Part shown: piece by piece, positions 24,180 through 32,509 of the stretch
Layout: every line of letters begins with the position of its first letter
How positions within the stretch are numbered: the first letter of the stretch is position 1
Source: Candidatus Melainabacteria bacterium
GTDB taxonomy: Bacteria; Cyanobacteriota; Vampirovibrionia; Obscuribacterales; Obscuribacteraceae
DNA length: 58,887 nt
Direction: 5' to 3'
Assembly (NCBI GenBank): GCA_003151275.1
Contig: PLXC01000176.1
Span: 1 to 58,887 of the forward strand
Translations under genes and position numbers: made by a program
The notes under the pieces: model-generated
The model's input: the letters and a program-made list of their open reading frames with translations, nothing else
Told to the model about the DNA's origin: nothing
The model's database searches: none

Positions 24180-24885
24180 TTAAAAACCTGTACCCAACTC
24201 GTGTTTCAGTCTGGATAAACTTAACTGTCGACGGTGGGTTCTCGATCTTTTTGCGCAGATTAGCCACATGGACACGTACCGTATGGCTTTTTGGAAGATA
24301 CTTCGGCAGCCAGAGTTTCCTCAGCTCCTCGTGCGTTACCACTTTATTAGCATGCCGAGTCATATATCGCAGCAGATCATATTCGATCGCTGTTAAAGCG
24401 ATCTCCTCAGCATGCAGCATAACTTTGCGGGTGACGAAATCTATCTTTAGACTTTGGCAAGTGAAAATGCTTTTCTCTGGCAGTTTATTTTCCATTCGAC
24501 GTGCAATAGCCCGCATTCTTGCTAACAGTTCACCTTGACCGAAGGGCTTTGTTACGTAGTAGTCTGCACCCAAGTCCAACGCCCTTATTTTCTCTTTTTC
24601 GTCTTTGATTGAGGATAAAACTATGATCGGCACATTGCTCCAGCTTCGAAGTTTCTTGCAAACATCAAGGCGATTTTTGTTCGCCGAATAGACGTCGACA
24701 AGCACTATATCTGGTGCGTGACTTGCCGCCATTTGTAGAGCTTCAGAATCATCCGCAGCAAAAACCACTTCATGGTTATCCTGCTCAAGGCAGTTGAGGA
24801 GTACTTTTCGACCCAGACGTAACTGGTCAATGACAAGTACTCTCTTGCCGAGGGGAGAACCAAGTTGTTTTTTATTTTGATGCAT
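24160..24885 (-). CDS. Atypical KdpE-like OmpR-family response regulator
   Basis: 241 residues: receiver domain 14-125 and winged-helix domain 140-238 (LTAIEYDLLRYMTRHANKVV, SHTVRVHVANLRKKIE, TRVGYRF). It is close to the KdpE at 41913. The phospho-acceptor is present (LVDVYS, D64) and so is KPFGQGELLARM. But the acidic pair reads VIDQLR: Gln21 replaces the metal-binding Asp of VIDDEP, and the loop after D64 has lost its MPG. Phosphorylation may be poor or unneeded. Four 11-bp repeats in its own promoter suggest autoregulation. No kinase is adjacent. Confidence 0.85.
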   Translation of the reverse strand: MHQNKKQLGSPLGKRVLVIDQLRLGRKVLLNCLEQDNHEVVFAADDSEALQMAASHAPDIVLVDVYSANKNRLDVCKKLRSWSNVPIIVLSSIKDEKEKIRALDLGADYYVTKPFGQGELLARMRAIARRMENKLPEKSIFTCQSLKIDFVTRKVMLHAEEIALTAIEYDLLRYMTRHANKVVTHEELRKLWLPKYLPKSHTVRVHVANLRKKIENPPSTVKFIQTETRVGYRFLTKEKLP

Positions 24886-24894
24886 GGTAACAGA

Positions 24895-24950
24895 ATGATA
24901 GCTTTCCGACTATCAAGATCGCATCAGTTTTCCATCAGGTTTGCATCAAG
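24895..24950 (-). promoter_or_regulatory. Four tandem 11-bp repeats with -10 TATCAT, promoter of the KdpE paralogue
   Basis: On the plus strand TATCAAG, CATCAGT, CATCAGG and CATCAAG start at 24911, 24922, 24933 and 24944, exactly 11 bp apart. Read towards the gene (minus strand), the last repeat is CTTGATA, and 10 bases later comes TATCAT (24900-24895). This is the richest copy of the motif in the window. Confidence 0.75.
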
Positions 24951-24961
24951 AATTGCGGTAC

Positions 24962-26287
24962 TTATGCGCTGTCTCTAGTCATTCCAATTGTGAGAGCCGC
25001 ACGGGCCTTTTCCCAGGCATCTTGTATGTCATCGCGGTCGAGAGCAACCAGATTTCCTGCTACTGATGCTTCCCAAACGGCAGCTGCTTGATCGAGCATT
25101 GCTTGCCGCTCCGAATCTGTTCGCAAAAGTTTTGCCAAGCGCTCCGTCGTACTAAGGATGCGAATCAGCACAGCGGGCGTATCTACTGACGCCTGGCGGA
25201 TTTGCTCGAATGCGACTTTAACCAACCGCTCAAACTTCAGTTGCGGCTCTTGGATGCGTAATTCGCCGAGATTATCGTACCAGAGACCGTCGTGTGGACT
25301 TGTAGTAAGCAAAATACGAAGCGCATCTCCAATACAATCGATGCAAGCAACTCCGGTAAAAGTGTCATTCACAGCAGGGCTTAAAGCACGAATTCCGATC
25401 TCGACGATCTGATAAAGACCGAATTCGGGATCTTGTGCTAAGACCCGATGGGAGCCGATGCGAATAGTTCTTTCGATTAATGATTGGAGAGTATGAGAAG
25501 TGCTGAACGGATAAACCTTCGCAAGCAAATCTCCGCGTTGCACAAATTGGCCCGGCCGAAATAAAAACTCGATTTGCACATTCATGCTGACTGCTGCTTG
25601 AAGTATTGCTTTGCGATCCAACTCCTGTAGGTAGCCACTTCGCGCACTGTGAATAAGTCCGGCGACCCGATCATCCTCTCTAATTGGAGTGAGATTAGCA
25701 GGCATTGCTTGAATGGCGTTTTTTTTGAACTCAAGTTGATTTTTCAATGCCGCTTCTATGTCGAGCACGATGCGCGCAATCATATCTGGATTCTGAATTG
25801 AAACAGCAATGCGATGACTGTAAAAGACTAAAAAACCGAAACTAAGCACAACCAATAATGACGCCGTTAGTAAGGTTAGTTGAGGAATGAAAACAACGTG
25901 ATCGTCAGAACGCGTAGCCACATAGGCAAGCAAAATATAGATGAAAGTAGCGAGAAAGAGTCCGATAGTTACCTGCGTCACCCAATCTTGAACAAAGCGA
26001 TAAAGCAGTCTAAAGCCGAACAGCGTCGCAACCATGGAGAGCACAAGTAGGGCCACTGAGAAAATCAGTGCCAGAACAGTACTGACGGCTCCCATCTCAG
26101 AACTTAGAATGCTGCGCGCATCATCAATACCTCCGTTTGAAATCCACCCAGGTAAGTGAAGTATGCCTTGCGCGTTCAACGAATCGATGCTCACCGTAGC
26201 TCCGAATAGAACTGTTGCAGCCAATGACAATACAAACGGCATGCGCCAGAGATTTACTTCATGACGGGTAAGCAGATGATGAAACAC
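24962..26287 (-). CDS. DUF2254 membrane protein
   Basis: 441 residues; GTG start after AAGGAT. Four membrane helices lie at about 15-35, 65-95, 103-125 and 135-160 (VSTVLALIFSVALLVLSMVA, LLTASLLVVLSFGFLVFYSH). A soluble domain follows with GQFVQRGDLLAKVYPF and GIRALSPAVNDTFTG, the hallmark A-L-S-P-A-x-N-D-x-x-T of DUF2254. The function of the family is unknown; its biotinyl/lipoyl-like fold is known from related sequences. It lies between the two envelope cassette copies. Confidence 0.85.
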   Translation of the reverse strand: MFHHLLTRHEVNLWRMPFVLSLAATVLFGATVSIDSLNAQGILHLPGWISNGGIDDARSILSSEMGAVSTVLALIFSVALLVLSMVATLFGFRLLYRFVQDWVTQVTIGLFLATFIYILLAYVATRSDDHVVFIPQLTLLTASLLVVLSFGFLVFYSHRIAVSIQNPDMIARIVLDIEAALKNQLEFKKNAIQAMPANLTPIREDDRVAGLIHSARSGYLQELDRKAILQAAVSMNVQIEFLFRPGQFVQRGDLLAKVYPFSTSHTLQSLIERTIRIGSHRVLAQDPEFGLYQIVEIGIRALSPAVNDTFTGVACIDCIGDALRILLTTSPHDGLWYDNLGELRIQEPQLKFERLVKVAFEQIRQASVDTPAVLIRILSTTERLAKLLRTDSERQAMLDQAAAVWEASVAGNLVALDRDDIQDAWEKARAALTIGMTRDSA

Positions 26288-26384
26288 TATAACTATCCTT
26301 TGCGTGAGGACTCTGTTTCGAACAGCGAACCCACAAACCTCAAGATTCCCAGCTGGATTTTAAGGCAATCTTTTCGAAAGGCGA

Positions 26385-27641
26385 TTAATGATGAATGTGT
26401 AGAGTGGGATCGACATCCTGGGCTGGTCCAGTTGGAATAACCCTGATGTCTACTGAAGTAACCTTGATCTTGCTTTCGGTGCCTTCAGCCTTCACGTCTT
26501 CCCAGACAATGAACATCTTAGAACCTGCGATCGTCACATCTGAATGCTTTGACTCACCTGGCGCGTTTGATAAATCCATCACGGTGGTAAAGTCGCTGCC
26601 ACCGTCAAGTGACACCCTAGCAAAAATGCGAGAATTTTTTCCGCCGCCAGACGTGTCTGCCCAAGTTATTGCAAGACGACCCATCTCGCCGGCCGCGATC
26701 GCCGGCTGGCTGGATACGCCTGGCGTGCTAGAGACATTGATTGGCCGTGAATTTAAAAAGTGTGTGCCAGAGTGAGTGACAGCGCACCAGATATCGGCTG
26801 CCTTCTCTTTTCTTGAGTTGTCGCTCCAGGTCAAAAATACTTTTTCTTTGGATCCGCATGCCAATGATGGATGAGAGGATACGCGAGCAGAATGGCTCAC
26901 ATTAGTCATGTTGACCCACGAACCGTCCAAGTTTTGGGCATAGTAGATGTCTGGATGTGTTTCGCCTGGAGTGCCGTCCAACCATGCAGCGTGAACAGTG
27001 CCATCTTGGCCGATGGCAATAGAAGGTTCACTTGAATTTCCTGGAGTGTTGCTAATGTCGGCTGCTGGCAAAAGCGGATCCTTCGCCCAGGTTTTTCCTC
27101 CATCTAGCGAACAGCAGTAATAAATATCTCTATTCTTTTCGCCTTTGCTCGTATCGCTCCAGAGCACATGAATCGAATCGTTTCGACCAGTGGCTAATGA
27201 AGGCTCAGTTGACGCGCCTGGTGTATTGGAAATGTCCAACGCTTTGGTCCAAGTTTTGCCGCCATCAGTTGAGCGAGAGAAATAAATATCAGGAGTGGTA
27301 TCACCGGAGGTGGTATCAGACCAGACCACGTCGATGCCACCACCTTTTTCCACCGCTATGTCAGGGTGCGATGACATACCGGGAGTGCCTGAGACATCCT
27401 TTGGAGCCGTCCAAGTTTTTCCACCATCAGTGCTTCCAGAATAAAAAATATCCACGACACTTTTATCCGGTTCTTTTCCCTCAAAAGCTACGTGCAAGGT
27501 GCCCTGACTGTCTGAGGCAATAGCCGGCGAGGTGCCTGCGGCGATATCGTAAATTTGAGATGACTTATCTGAAGCGAACGCCCGCGACGGAGTATAAATT
27601 GCTAAGAAAAGCATTACCAGCACCAAAGAAAAAAATTTCAA
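26385..27641 (-). CDS. Secreted sialidase-like beta-propeller, copy 2
   Basis: 418 residues; TTG start with TAGGAG seven bases before. A signal peptide (VLVMLFLAIYTPSRAFA) is followed by BNR blades with Asp boxes (STDGGKTWTA, STDGGKTWTK, SLDGGKTWAK) and SNTPGxSS linkers. It aligns along its whole length with 22950-24179; the EKGGGIDVVW and DIYYAQNL segments are nearly identical. The C-terminus differs (DVDPTLHIHH). It is the last gene of the second cassette, downstream of X2. Confidence 0.82.
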   Translation of the reverse strand: MKFFSLVLVMLFLAIYTPSRAFASDKSSQIYDIAAGTSPAIASDSQGTLHVAFEGKEPDKSVVDIFYSGSTDGGKTWTAPKDVSGTPGMSSHPDIAVEKGGGIDVVWSDTTSGDTTPDIYFSRSTDGGKTWTKALDISNTPGASTEPSLATGRNDSIHVLWSDTSKGEKNRDIYYCCSLDGGKTWAKDPLLPAADISNTPGNSSEPSIAIGQDGTVHAAWLDGTPGETHPDIYYAQNLDGSWVNMTNVSHSARVSSHPSLACGSKEKVFLTWSDNSRKEKAADIWCAVTHSGTHFLNSRPINVSSTPGVSSQPAIAAGEMGRLAITWADTSGGGKNSRIFARVSLDGGSDFTTVMDLSNAPGESKHSDVTIAGSKMFIVWEDVKAEGTESKIKVTSVDIRVIPTGPAQDVDPTLHIHH

Positions 27642-27685
27642 AGCGAATCTCCTAACCGGAAGTATTAACGAATCACGACTGCCAT

Positions 27686-28258
27686 CTATCTAACATCGCC
27701 GGGGCGCGAAACAGGCAGTTCCTCTTCTTTCTTAATTGATGCACCCGGATTAACAAGGCTGAATTGCTCTTTGCTGAAAGGTTTGTCGGAGTTCACTAGG
27801 CTGTTATTGAGAGCATAGAATGGGGCTTCAAGAAGACCAGCAACTCCAGCAAATGGTGCCCATAGCACGGCGGTCGGAACAACAGCGCGCGCTTTTTTGC
27901 TGTTGCCGGTGAGGTCAGCGATCGCATACTTGTCTTCGTCAATGGGTTTGCGAATAGCGCAGACCGGAGTGCCTACTACGAGGCCTGTCACTACACCGAG
28001 AAATTTTTTGGCAAAATTTGAATGCTTTGAAGAAAGTCTGGACTTGCCAGTATTGGAAGGATCACTTGAACTGGCAGCACCCTTAGCACTGCCAGCATCT
28101 GTAGCATTGCTAGCACCGGTAGCACTGCTAGGATCATTAGAAGTGGTGAGGGATTGGGTAGACGCACCAGCAGGAACGTTCTCATTAGCGATGGACTGGC
28201 TGACCGACGCCGATACCAATACTGTTGCGATTAGAGAAAAAATTACACTCTTGCTCAT
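27686..28258 (-). CDS. Secreted PFSKEQF-family protein, copy 2 (X2)
   Basis: The ATG at 28258 gives 190 residues with a signal peptide (VIFSLIATVLVSASVSQSIA). A long Ser/Ala/Thr/Asn linker (about 25-75) is probably disordered. The core follows: FLGVVTGLVVGTPVCAIRKP, AVLWAPFAGVAGLLEAPFYA and DKPFSKEQFSL. It aligns with X1 (20092) and, less closely, with X3. Genes 28290, 27686 and 26385 run in the same direction behind the second barrel gene, forming a likely operon. Confidence 0.78.
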   Translation of the reverse strand: MSKSVIFSLIATVLVSASVSQSIANENVPAGASTQSLTTSNDPSSATGASNATDAGSAKGAASSSDPSNTGKSRLSSKHSNFAKKFLGVVTGLVVGTPVCAIRKPIDEDKYAIADLTGNSKKARAVVPTAVLWAPFAGVAGLLEAPFYALNNSLVNSDKPFSKEQFSLVNPGASIKKEEELPVSRPGDVR

Positions 28259-28289
28259 ACGACCACCATCAACTTGCACACTATTCTGA

Positions 28290-28724
28290 CTATGGATCCA
28301 TCTCGCCCAGGCTGAATTGCTCTTTGCTAAACGGCTTTTCTGCAGTGTAGGCATGACGCAAACCGTATCCAGGAGCTTCTAGGGCAGCGACACAGCCAGC
28401 AATCGGTAGCCACATTACACAAGCGGGAACGTAAAGAAGCTTCTTGCTATCGTTGTTTCCAATGCTACCAACGAAACCATGTGCTCCCTGAGTTACTTCT
28501 TTCGGAAACTTGCGCAAGAAACTGATTGGCGTACCAATAACAGCGCCCGCGCAAAAGCCCGCAACTGCCATTGGTAAAGCCACTAAATGCGAGGCGGCAC
28601 TGCTAGCTCGGACATTACTGACTGCAGGATCATCTGCCCAAGCCGAAGGAACTGAAACCGCACCAAAGACGGTCACCAACAAGACCAAACTACATTTCAT
28701 GAATGACATTCTCGAATTTACCAT
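28290..28724 (-). CDS. Secreted PFSKEQF-family protein, copy 3 (X3)
   Basis: About 144 residues; several Met codons (28724, 28709, 28700) could start it. A signal peptide (CSLVLLVTVFGAVSVPSAWA) is followed by a short linker and the core: AVAGFCAGAVIGTPISFLRK, CVMWLPIAGCVAALEAPGYG and EKPFSKEQFSL, ending GEMDP. It begins right at the stop of the barrel gene, so the two are probably translationally coupled. It lacks the long disordered linker of X2. The function is unknown. Confidence 0.72.
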   Translation of the reverse strand: MVNSRMSFMKCSLVLLVTVFGAVSVPSAWADDPAVSNVRASSAASHLVALPMAVAGFCAGAVIGTPISFLRKFPKEVTQGAHGFVGSIGNNDSKKLLYVPACVMWLPIAGCVAALEAPGYGLRHAYTAEKPFSKEQFSLGEMDP

Positions 28725-28730
28725 TGGCAA

Positions 28731-30596
28731 CTAAAACCTCTGAATAAGGTCGCATGCAAAGGTAACTTGACTGCGACGAGTACCGTTATCATACGGCGTG
28801 ACATTATTCTTAAGTGATCGTTCTATCCGAAGTTCAGGACGAATGCAAAGCAGATCTGAAAAGCGATGACACCAACCGATTGTGCCGCTCTCGTAATTAG
28901 TGGGAAAACCGGTTCGCCATCCGTGGTTGTCAAACAGAAAGTCTATCGGACGAAGACACAAGTAATCTTTGTTGGTCACCTTGAACAGAGAATAATTTAC
29001 TAGACCAATGGCACGGGAAGATCCGGGAATATATGCACCTGGTCCACCGCCACCGCCAAACGATCTGATGGGACCATTGCTAACTGTGCCACCACGCAGC
29101 GCGTCTCTGGTATTTAGGTAATACCATTCAGTAGCCATATGAAACCGACGATTGAACACGTGCGTCCAGTTGATGTTCCATTGCTGCAAATTGTCTTTTC
29201 CTTCCTTACCTGGCGGGGTAAAGTTGGTGGCGTTTCGAAACTTCAATCCATTTACATCATTCGCGCCACCATACACAGAATCTTTATTAGTCTTAGACAC
29301 CCAGCGTATAAGACACTGACCGGTCGGAACAGTAGAATTCGTCCAGGGCGCCGTGTCAGCTCCGCCGTGGAAACCGCCCATCACATTCCAGTACTTGTTT
29401 AACTGGAGCCACGCTTGAACACCAGTCTGCGTATATGTGTCGACGGTGAACATAAGTGAGTGAGTGAACAGATAATTGTCTGGTGCTAATTGAGCTTCAA
29501 TATCTGGACAAGAAATATACCTGCCTACTCTAAACTGCAAACCGTCGAAGATTTTAGTCTTTCCAATTTTTGGAACGTAGAGCAGCCCAAAGGCTTCGCA
29601 AGGGTCCCATCCAGTCAAGTAATTGTGCTTTAGCAGTTGCTGACTGAACCACCCTTTAGAGGTTGTGAAACGATAATCTTCACCGTAAAGACTTGTGAGT
29701 CTGAAACCCCAATCCATTTTTTCTTGTTGGACAGTGTCAGGGTAACGCTCGGCTCGAATTACAACTTGATCCCAATGAACTTGCCTGGACGCCACAATGT
29801 AAGACATTGGAAAGTTCGAATGCTGAGAAGTACCATAGTTCATCCCAGGATTTAACCAGCCGTAAAGCCTGATTCGATTCCTCCTGAGCACAGGGCATTT
29901 AGCCCACAGCGCCTGCTCGAGTGGATACTGTGCATTGTTGTAATCATTTACTCCCATAGGCGCTTGAGAGTTCGTGCCAAGGAACTCGGAGCTTGGAAAC
30001 ACAGAGTCAAGGGCCGCTGGCGGTGCGCGCCTGGGCAGAGGTTCAGACTGAGGAGGGTCGTATCCTGGCATACTAAAGTTGCGTTCTAGCAACTGTGTGA
30101 AGGCATGACCGAGCGAACCAGTCGGTTTTGAAGTAGTGTTGGTGGAAGTAGTGTTGGTACTGTTAGACGGGGTTGAAGGTTGAGCGTTTCGCAGGTTTAG
30201 TTCGGGCTGCGGTTCACCCAATTGGCTCAGTCGCACCGGCTCCAATTGCTGAAGCAGAGCCGCACTGGGTGGGACGTTTGCTGAAGATCGTTTCGAAGTC
30301 GACTCTGTTTCTAGTAATTTATTATCGGAACTCTCATTGGACGACTTTGGTTCCTGAGCTGAGAAAGTGGACTCTGGTTCATTCGATCGTAGAACCGCCG
30401 TCATAGGCAAATTAGCCAGAGCGCCTGCCGGCATCGCCTTCGCACCGTTGGTGGTATCATGACTACCCACCGCGATGGTCGGATGCGGCTGCAATAACAC
30501 TTGTGGTGGCAAATCCTGAGCTTGGCAACTAGAGCTATGCAAAACCAGGTGTAGCAATACGATCGGCGCAAGCATTGCAGCAGGAAGGGATCTCAT
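28731..30596 (-). CDS. OmpL-like outer-membrane beta-barrel, copy 2
   Basis: The ATG at 30596 follows TGGAG by five bases; 621 residues. It has a signal peptide, a Ser/Thr/Asn-rich stretch with NTTSTNTTSKPT, then the barrel: RIRLYGWLNPGMNYGTSQHS, FRVGRYISCPDIEAQLAPDN, WNINWTHVFNRRFHMATEWY. It ends CDLIQRF. It is homologous to 20905-22872 throughout the barrel. A TATCAGG/CATCATT pair 11 bp apart lies 30 bases before the start codon. It heads the second cassette (barrel, X3, X2, propeller). Confidence 0.85.
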   Translation of the reverse strand: MRSLPAAMLAPIVLLHLVLHSSSCQAQDLPPQVLLQPHPTIAVGSHDTTNGAKAMPAGALANLPMTAVLRSNEPESTFSAQEPKSSNESSDNKLLETESTSKRSSANVPPSAALLQQLEPVRLSQLGEPQPELNLRNAQPSTPSNSTNTTSTNTTSKPTGSLGHAFTQLLERNFSMPGYDPPQSEPLPRRAPPAALDSVFPSSEFLGTNSQAPMGVNDYNNAQYPLEQALWAKCPVLRRNRIRLYGWLNPGMNYGTSQHSNFPMSYIVASRQVHWDQVVIRAERYPDTVQQEKMDWGFRLTSLYGEDYRFTTSKGWFSQQLLKHNYLTGWDPCEAFGLLYVPKIGKTKIFDGLQFRVGRYISCPDIEAQLAPDNYLFTHSLMFTVDTYTQTGVQAWLQLNKYWNVMGGFHGGADTAPWTNSTVPTGQCLIRWVSKTNKDSVYGGANDVNGLKFRNATNFTPPGKEGKDNLQQWNINWTHVFNRRFHMATEWYYLNTRDALRGGTVSNGPIRSFGGGGGPGAYIPGSSRAIGLVNYSLFKVTNKDYLCLRPIDFLFDNHGWRTGFPTNYESGTIGWCHRFSDLLCIRPELRIERSLKNNVTPYDNGTRRSQVTFACDLIQRF

Positions 30597-30625
30597 ATTA
30601 CTCCAGGGAAGGGGCAACAGGAATA

Positions 30626-30643
30626 TATCAGGTTTGCATCATT
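30626..30643. promoter_or_regulatory. Imperfect 11-bp repeat pair before the second barrel gene
   Basis: TATCAGG (30626) and CATCATT (30637) start 11 bp apart; ATCAGGTTTGCATCA is identical to part of the four-repeat array at 24934. A lone TATCAAG follows at 30672. A plausible weak site of the same regulator. Confidence 0.45.
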
Positions 30644-30706
30644 AGTAAGTGCCTAGACAGCCGGCTACTCTATCAAGATTCTGCAAAGAAAGAAAGAAAG
30701 AAGAAT

Positions 30707-32140
30707 CTACGAGCGCCTATGCGCGTAATGATGGGTCTGGTATTCGTCAAGCCGTGGACTTAGACCAATATACGTGCAGACTATTATTAGAAGCGTAACC
30801 AGCAATGAAGTAGGTATCAGGCCCTCAAGGGCTTGGGCAGCTTCTTTGCTTGCCAAATTCAATTGATCCTGGTTGATTTTGAGAGTGCGGGCCAGAGCGT
30901 CGTCGTATTTTAGAAAACTGAAATTACTTCCTCTTGGATCGTACCCGAGCCCAAGTTTTAGGGCTTCATTGTGATTACCTGCAGTTTCCAGCTGACGGAT
31001 TTTTCTATCAGTGCTGATGTAAGTAGCGAAAGCTTCCAACGATTCCAATGCTGCTTCGGCTTCACCGGGAAATCGGACATTACTCAATTCATCGGCTAAA
31101 GAACCTGAGAAGCCTGGCAAATTGAACTTCTCATGATTTTCAAGTTGGTGGCGTGCACGCGCAATTGTCTCGCCAAAGTCGTGTCCTTTTTCGAAGTGGG
31201 CAGCGCTGTTAACTTTCTCGATAAAGTAATTTTCGTAATCGACAGCATGCGCTGTGTCTAGCAATGCTCTGCTTTCCGCAGCGTTTGCATCATAAGAGTT
31301 TGAGCGGGCGTCGAGCAAAGCGACAACCGAGTTGTAAGCGTCCTCTTTAGCTATTACAAGGTTGCGGCTGCTGATCGCGAGCATAGATATCAGATGTTGG
31401 AGAAAAATTATTGTGCAGGTCAATGCTATTAGCAGAGCAGGAATTAGTCTGCGACGGAAACGCATGCTCACATAAAGATGCGTATATCCGATCAATGCTA
31501 CTAAGACAATTCCGATCACAAGCACCAAGCCTCTCGACATGGCAGATGCTCCTTTCTCATGAGCGAACGTATCCTCCAGCACGTTTTCATTTGCCTTGTC
31601 GAGAGCGTCGGCCCCGGGCAGCAACCTAGTCTGCAATGTGCGAAGAGCCGCGAGGTACTTAGTACTTGCATCCGTATCTTTTCCAAAATTATGCAAATCG
31701 CGTGCGTTTTGCGCTTCCATGAGAAATTGCCCCAGTGCGGTTTGAATATTTTCGATAGGCACTTCTTCGCTTCGACCATAAGTAATATTCCTAGCAGCAG
31801 TGATCAACTGTTTGGATAGGTTGATCCTAGCTTTCTCACTTTCCTCGAACATCTCCTGGGCTTCTGTTGATCCCGACTTGTACAACAACTCGTCGGCAAG
31901 GGTGTTATCCATAGTCTCGACCGCAGTCTTAATCTGATGAGCTGCTATCACAGATGGTGCGGCATCTGAGCCAACTGTGGCTATGGCGTGGGCGTGCTGA
32001 GTGATAGTGACCATCGATGCACAGAAGAAAAATAACGAGCAGATGCAGATACATGCCATCTGCAACCACAGACGAGTCGGTGTAACATTTTGAAAAGTGG
32101 CATCAACTGCCTTTTGCAGTGGTCTGGTCAATACCTGCAT
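30707..32140 (-). CDS. Membrane protein with two sensor-like extracytoplasmic helical domains
   Basis: The ATG at 32140 has TAGGAG upstream and avoids overlap with the previous gene. About 477 residues. Four membrane helices (LWLQMACICICSLFFFCASM, RGLVLVIGIVLVALIGYTHL, LIPALLIALTCTIIFLQHLI, TSLLVTLLIIVCTYIGL) enclose two long helical domains that look like four-helix-bundle sensor modules. No kinase, GGDEF or chemotaxis output domain follows. It may pass a signal to a partner or act as a scaffold. It follows the small protein gene 32154-32471 by 13 bp. Confidence 0.6.
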   Translation of the reverse strand: MQVLTRPLQKAVDATFQNVTPTRLWLQMACICICSLFFFCASMVTITQHAHAIATVGSDAAPSVIAAHQIKTAVETMDNTLADELLYKSGSTEAQEMFEESEKARINLSKQLITAARNITYGRSEEVPIENIQTALGQFLMEAQNARDLHNFGKDTDASTKYLAALRTLQTRLLPGADALDKANENVLEDTFAHEKGASAMSRGLVLVIGIVLVALIGYTHLYVSMRFRRRLIPALLIALTCTIIFLQHLISMLAISSRNLVIAKEDAYNSVVALLDARSNSYDANAAESRALLDTAHAVDYENYFIEKVNSAAHFEKGHDFGETIARARHQLENHEKFNLPGFSGSLADELSNVRFPGEAEAALESLEAFATYISTDRKIRQLETAGNHNEALKLGLGYDPRGSNFSFLKYDDALARTLKINQDQLNLASKEAAQALEGLIPTSLLVTLLIIVCTYIGLSPRLDEYQTHHYAHRRS

Positions 32141-32153
32141 ATCATTTGAACTC

Positions 32154-32471
32154 CTAAAACCAACTTGTTCTGCGAATATTATTCGCTTCATCAATAACTG
32201 CTATACGTTCATGCGAAGTTGCCGCAAAGTGAGCACAGTTTCTCAGGGCTTCCTCCGCGGCGTCGCGCAGTGCGCTTTCACGCAAGGGAATACCCATGAG
32301 TTTGATGCTTTCGTCAGCTTCCATTTGCCTAGTCTCCAATTGTTTGACAGCTTTGATGAAGAGATCCGCTTGCTTGCGCCAGGCGATGAAATCGTCTGGA
32401 ACGACAGCTTCAATTGATCGAGAAGCTTCGATCAGTTCATCGCTATTCGTTTCGTCAGTCTGATTTATCAC
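32154..32471 (-). CDS. Small soluble helical protein, operon partner of the four-helix membrane protein
   Basis: 105 residues; GTG start with AAAGGAGG six bases before, a strong ribosome site. It is mostly helical and acidic (SDELIEASRSIEA, FIKAVKQLETRQMEADESI, SALRDAAEEALRN), with no signal peptide and no recognised family. It overlaps no gene and lies directly upstream of the sensor-like membrane gene, 38 bp downstream of the APC permease. It is probably translated with the membrane protein. Confidence 0.6.
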   Translation of the reverse strand: MINQTDETNSDELIEASRSIEAVVPDDFIAWRKQADLFIKAVKQLETRQMEADESIKLMGIPLRESALRDAAEEALRNCAHFAATSHERIAVIDEANNIRRTSWF

Positions 32472-32509
32472 CGTTGTCCTCCTTTCTTTATCAACTCAAT
32501 TGGCGGAAT

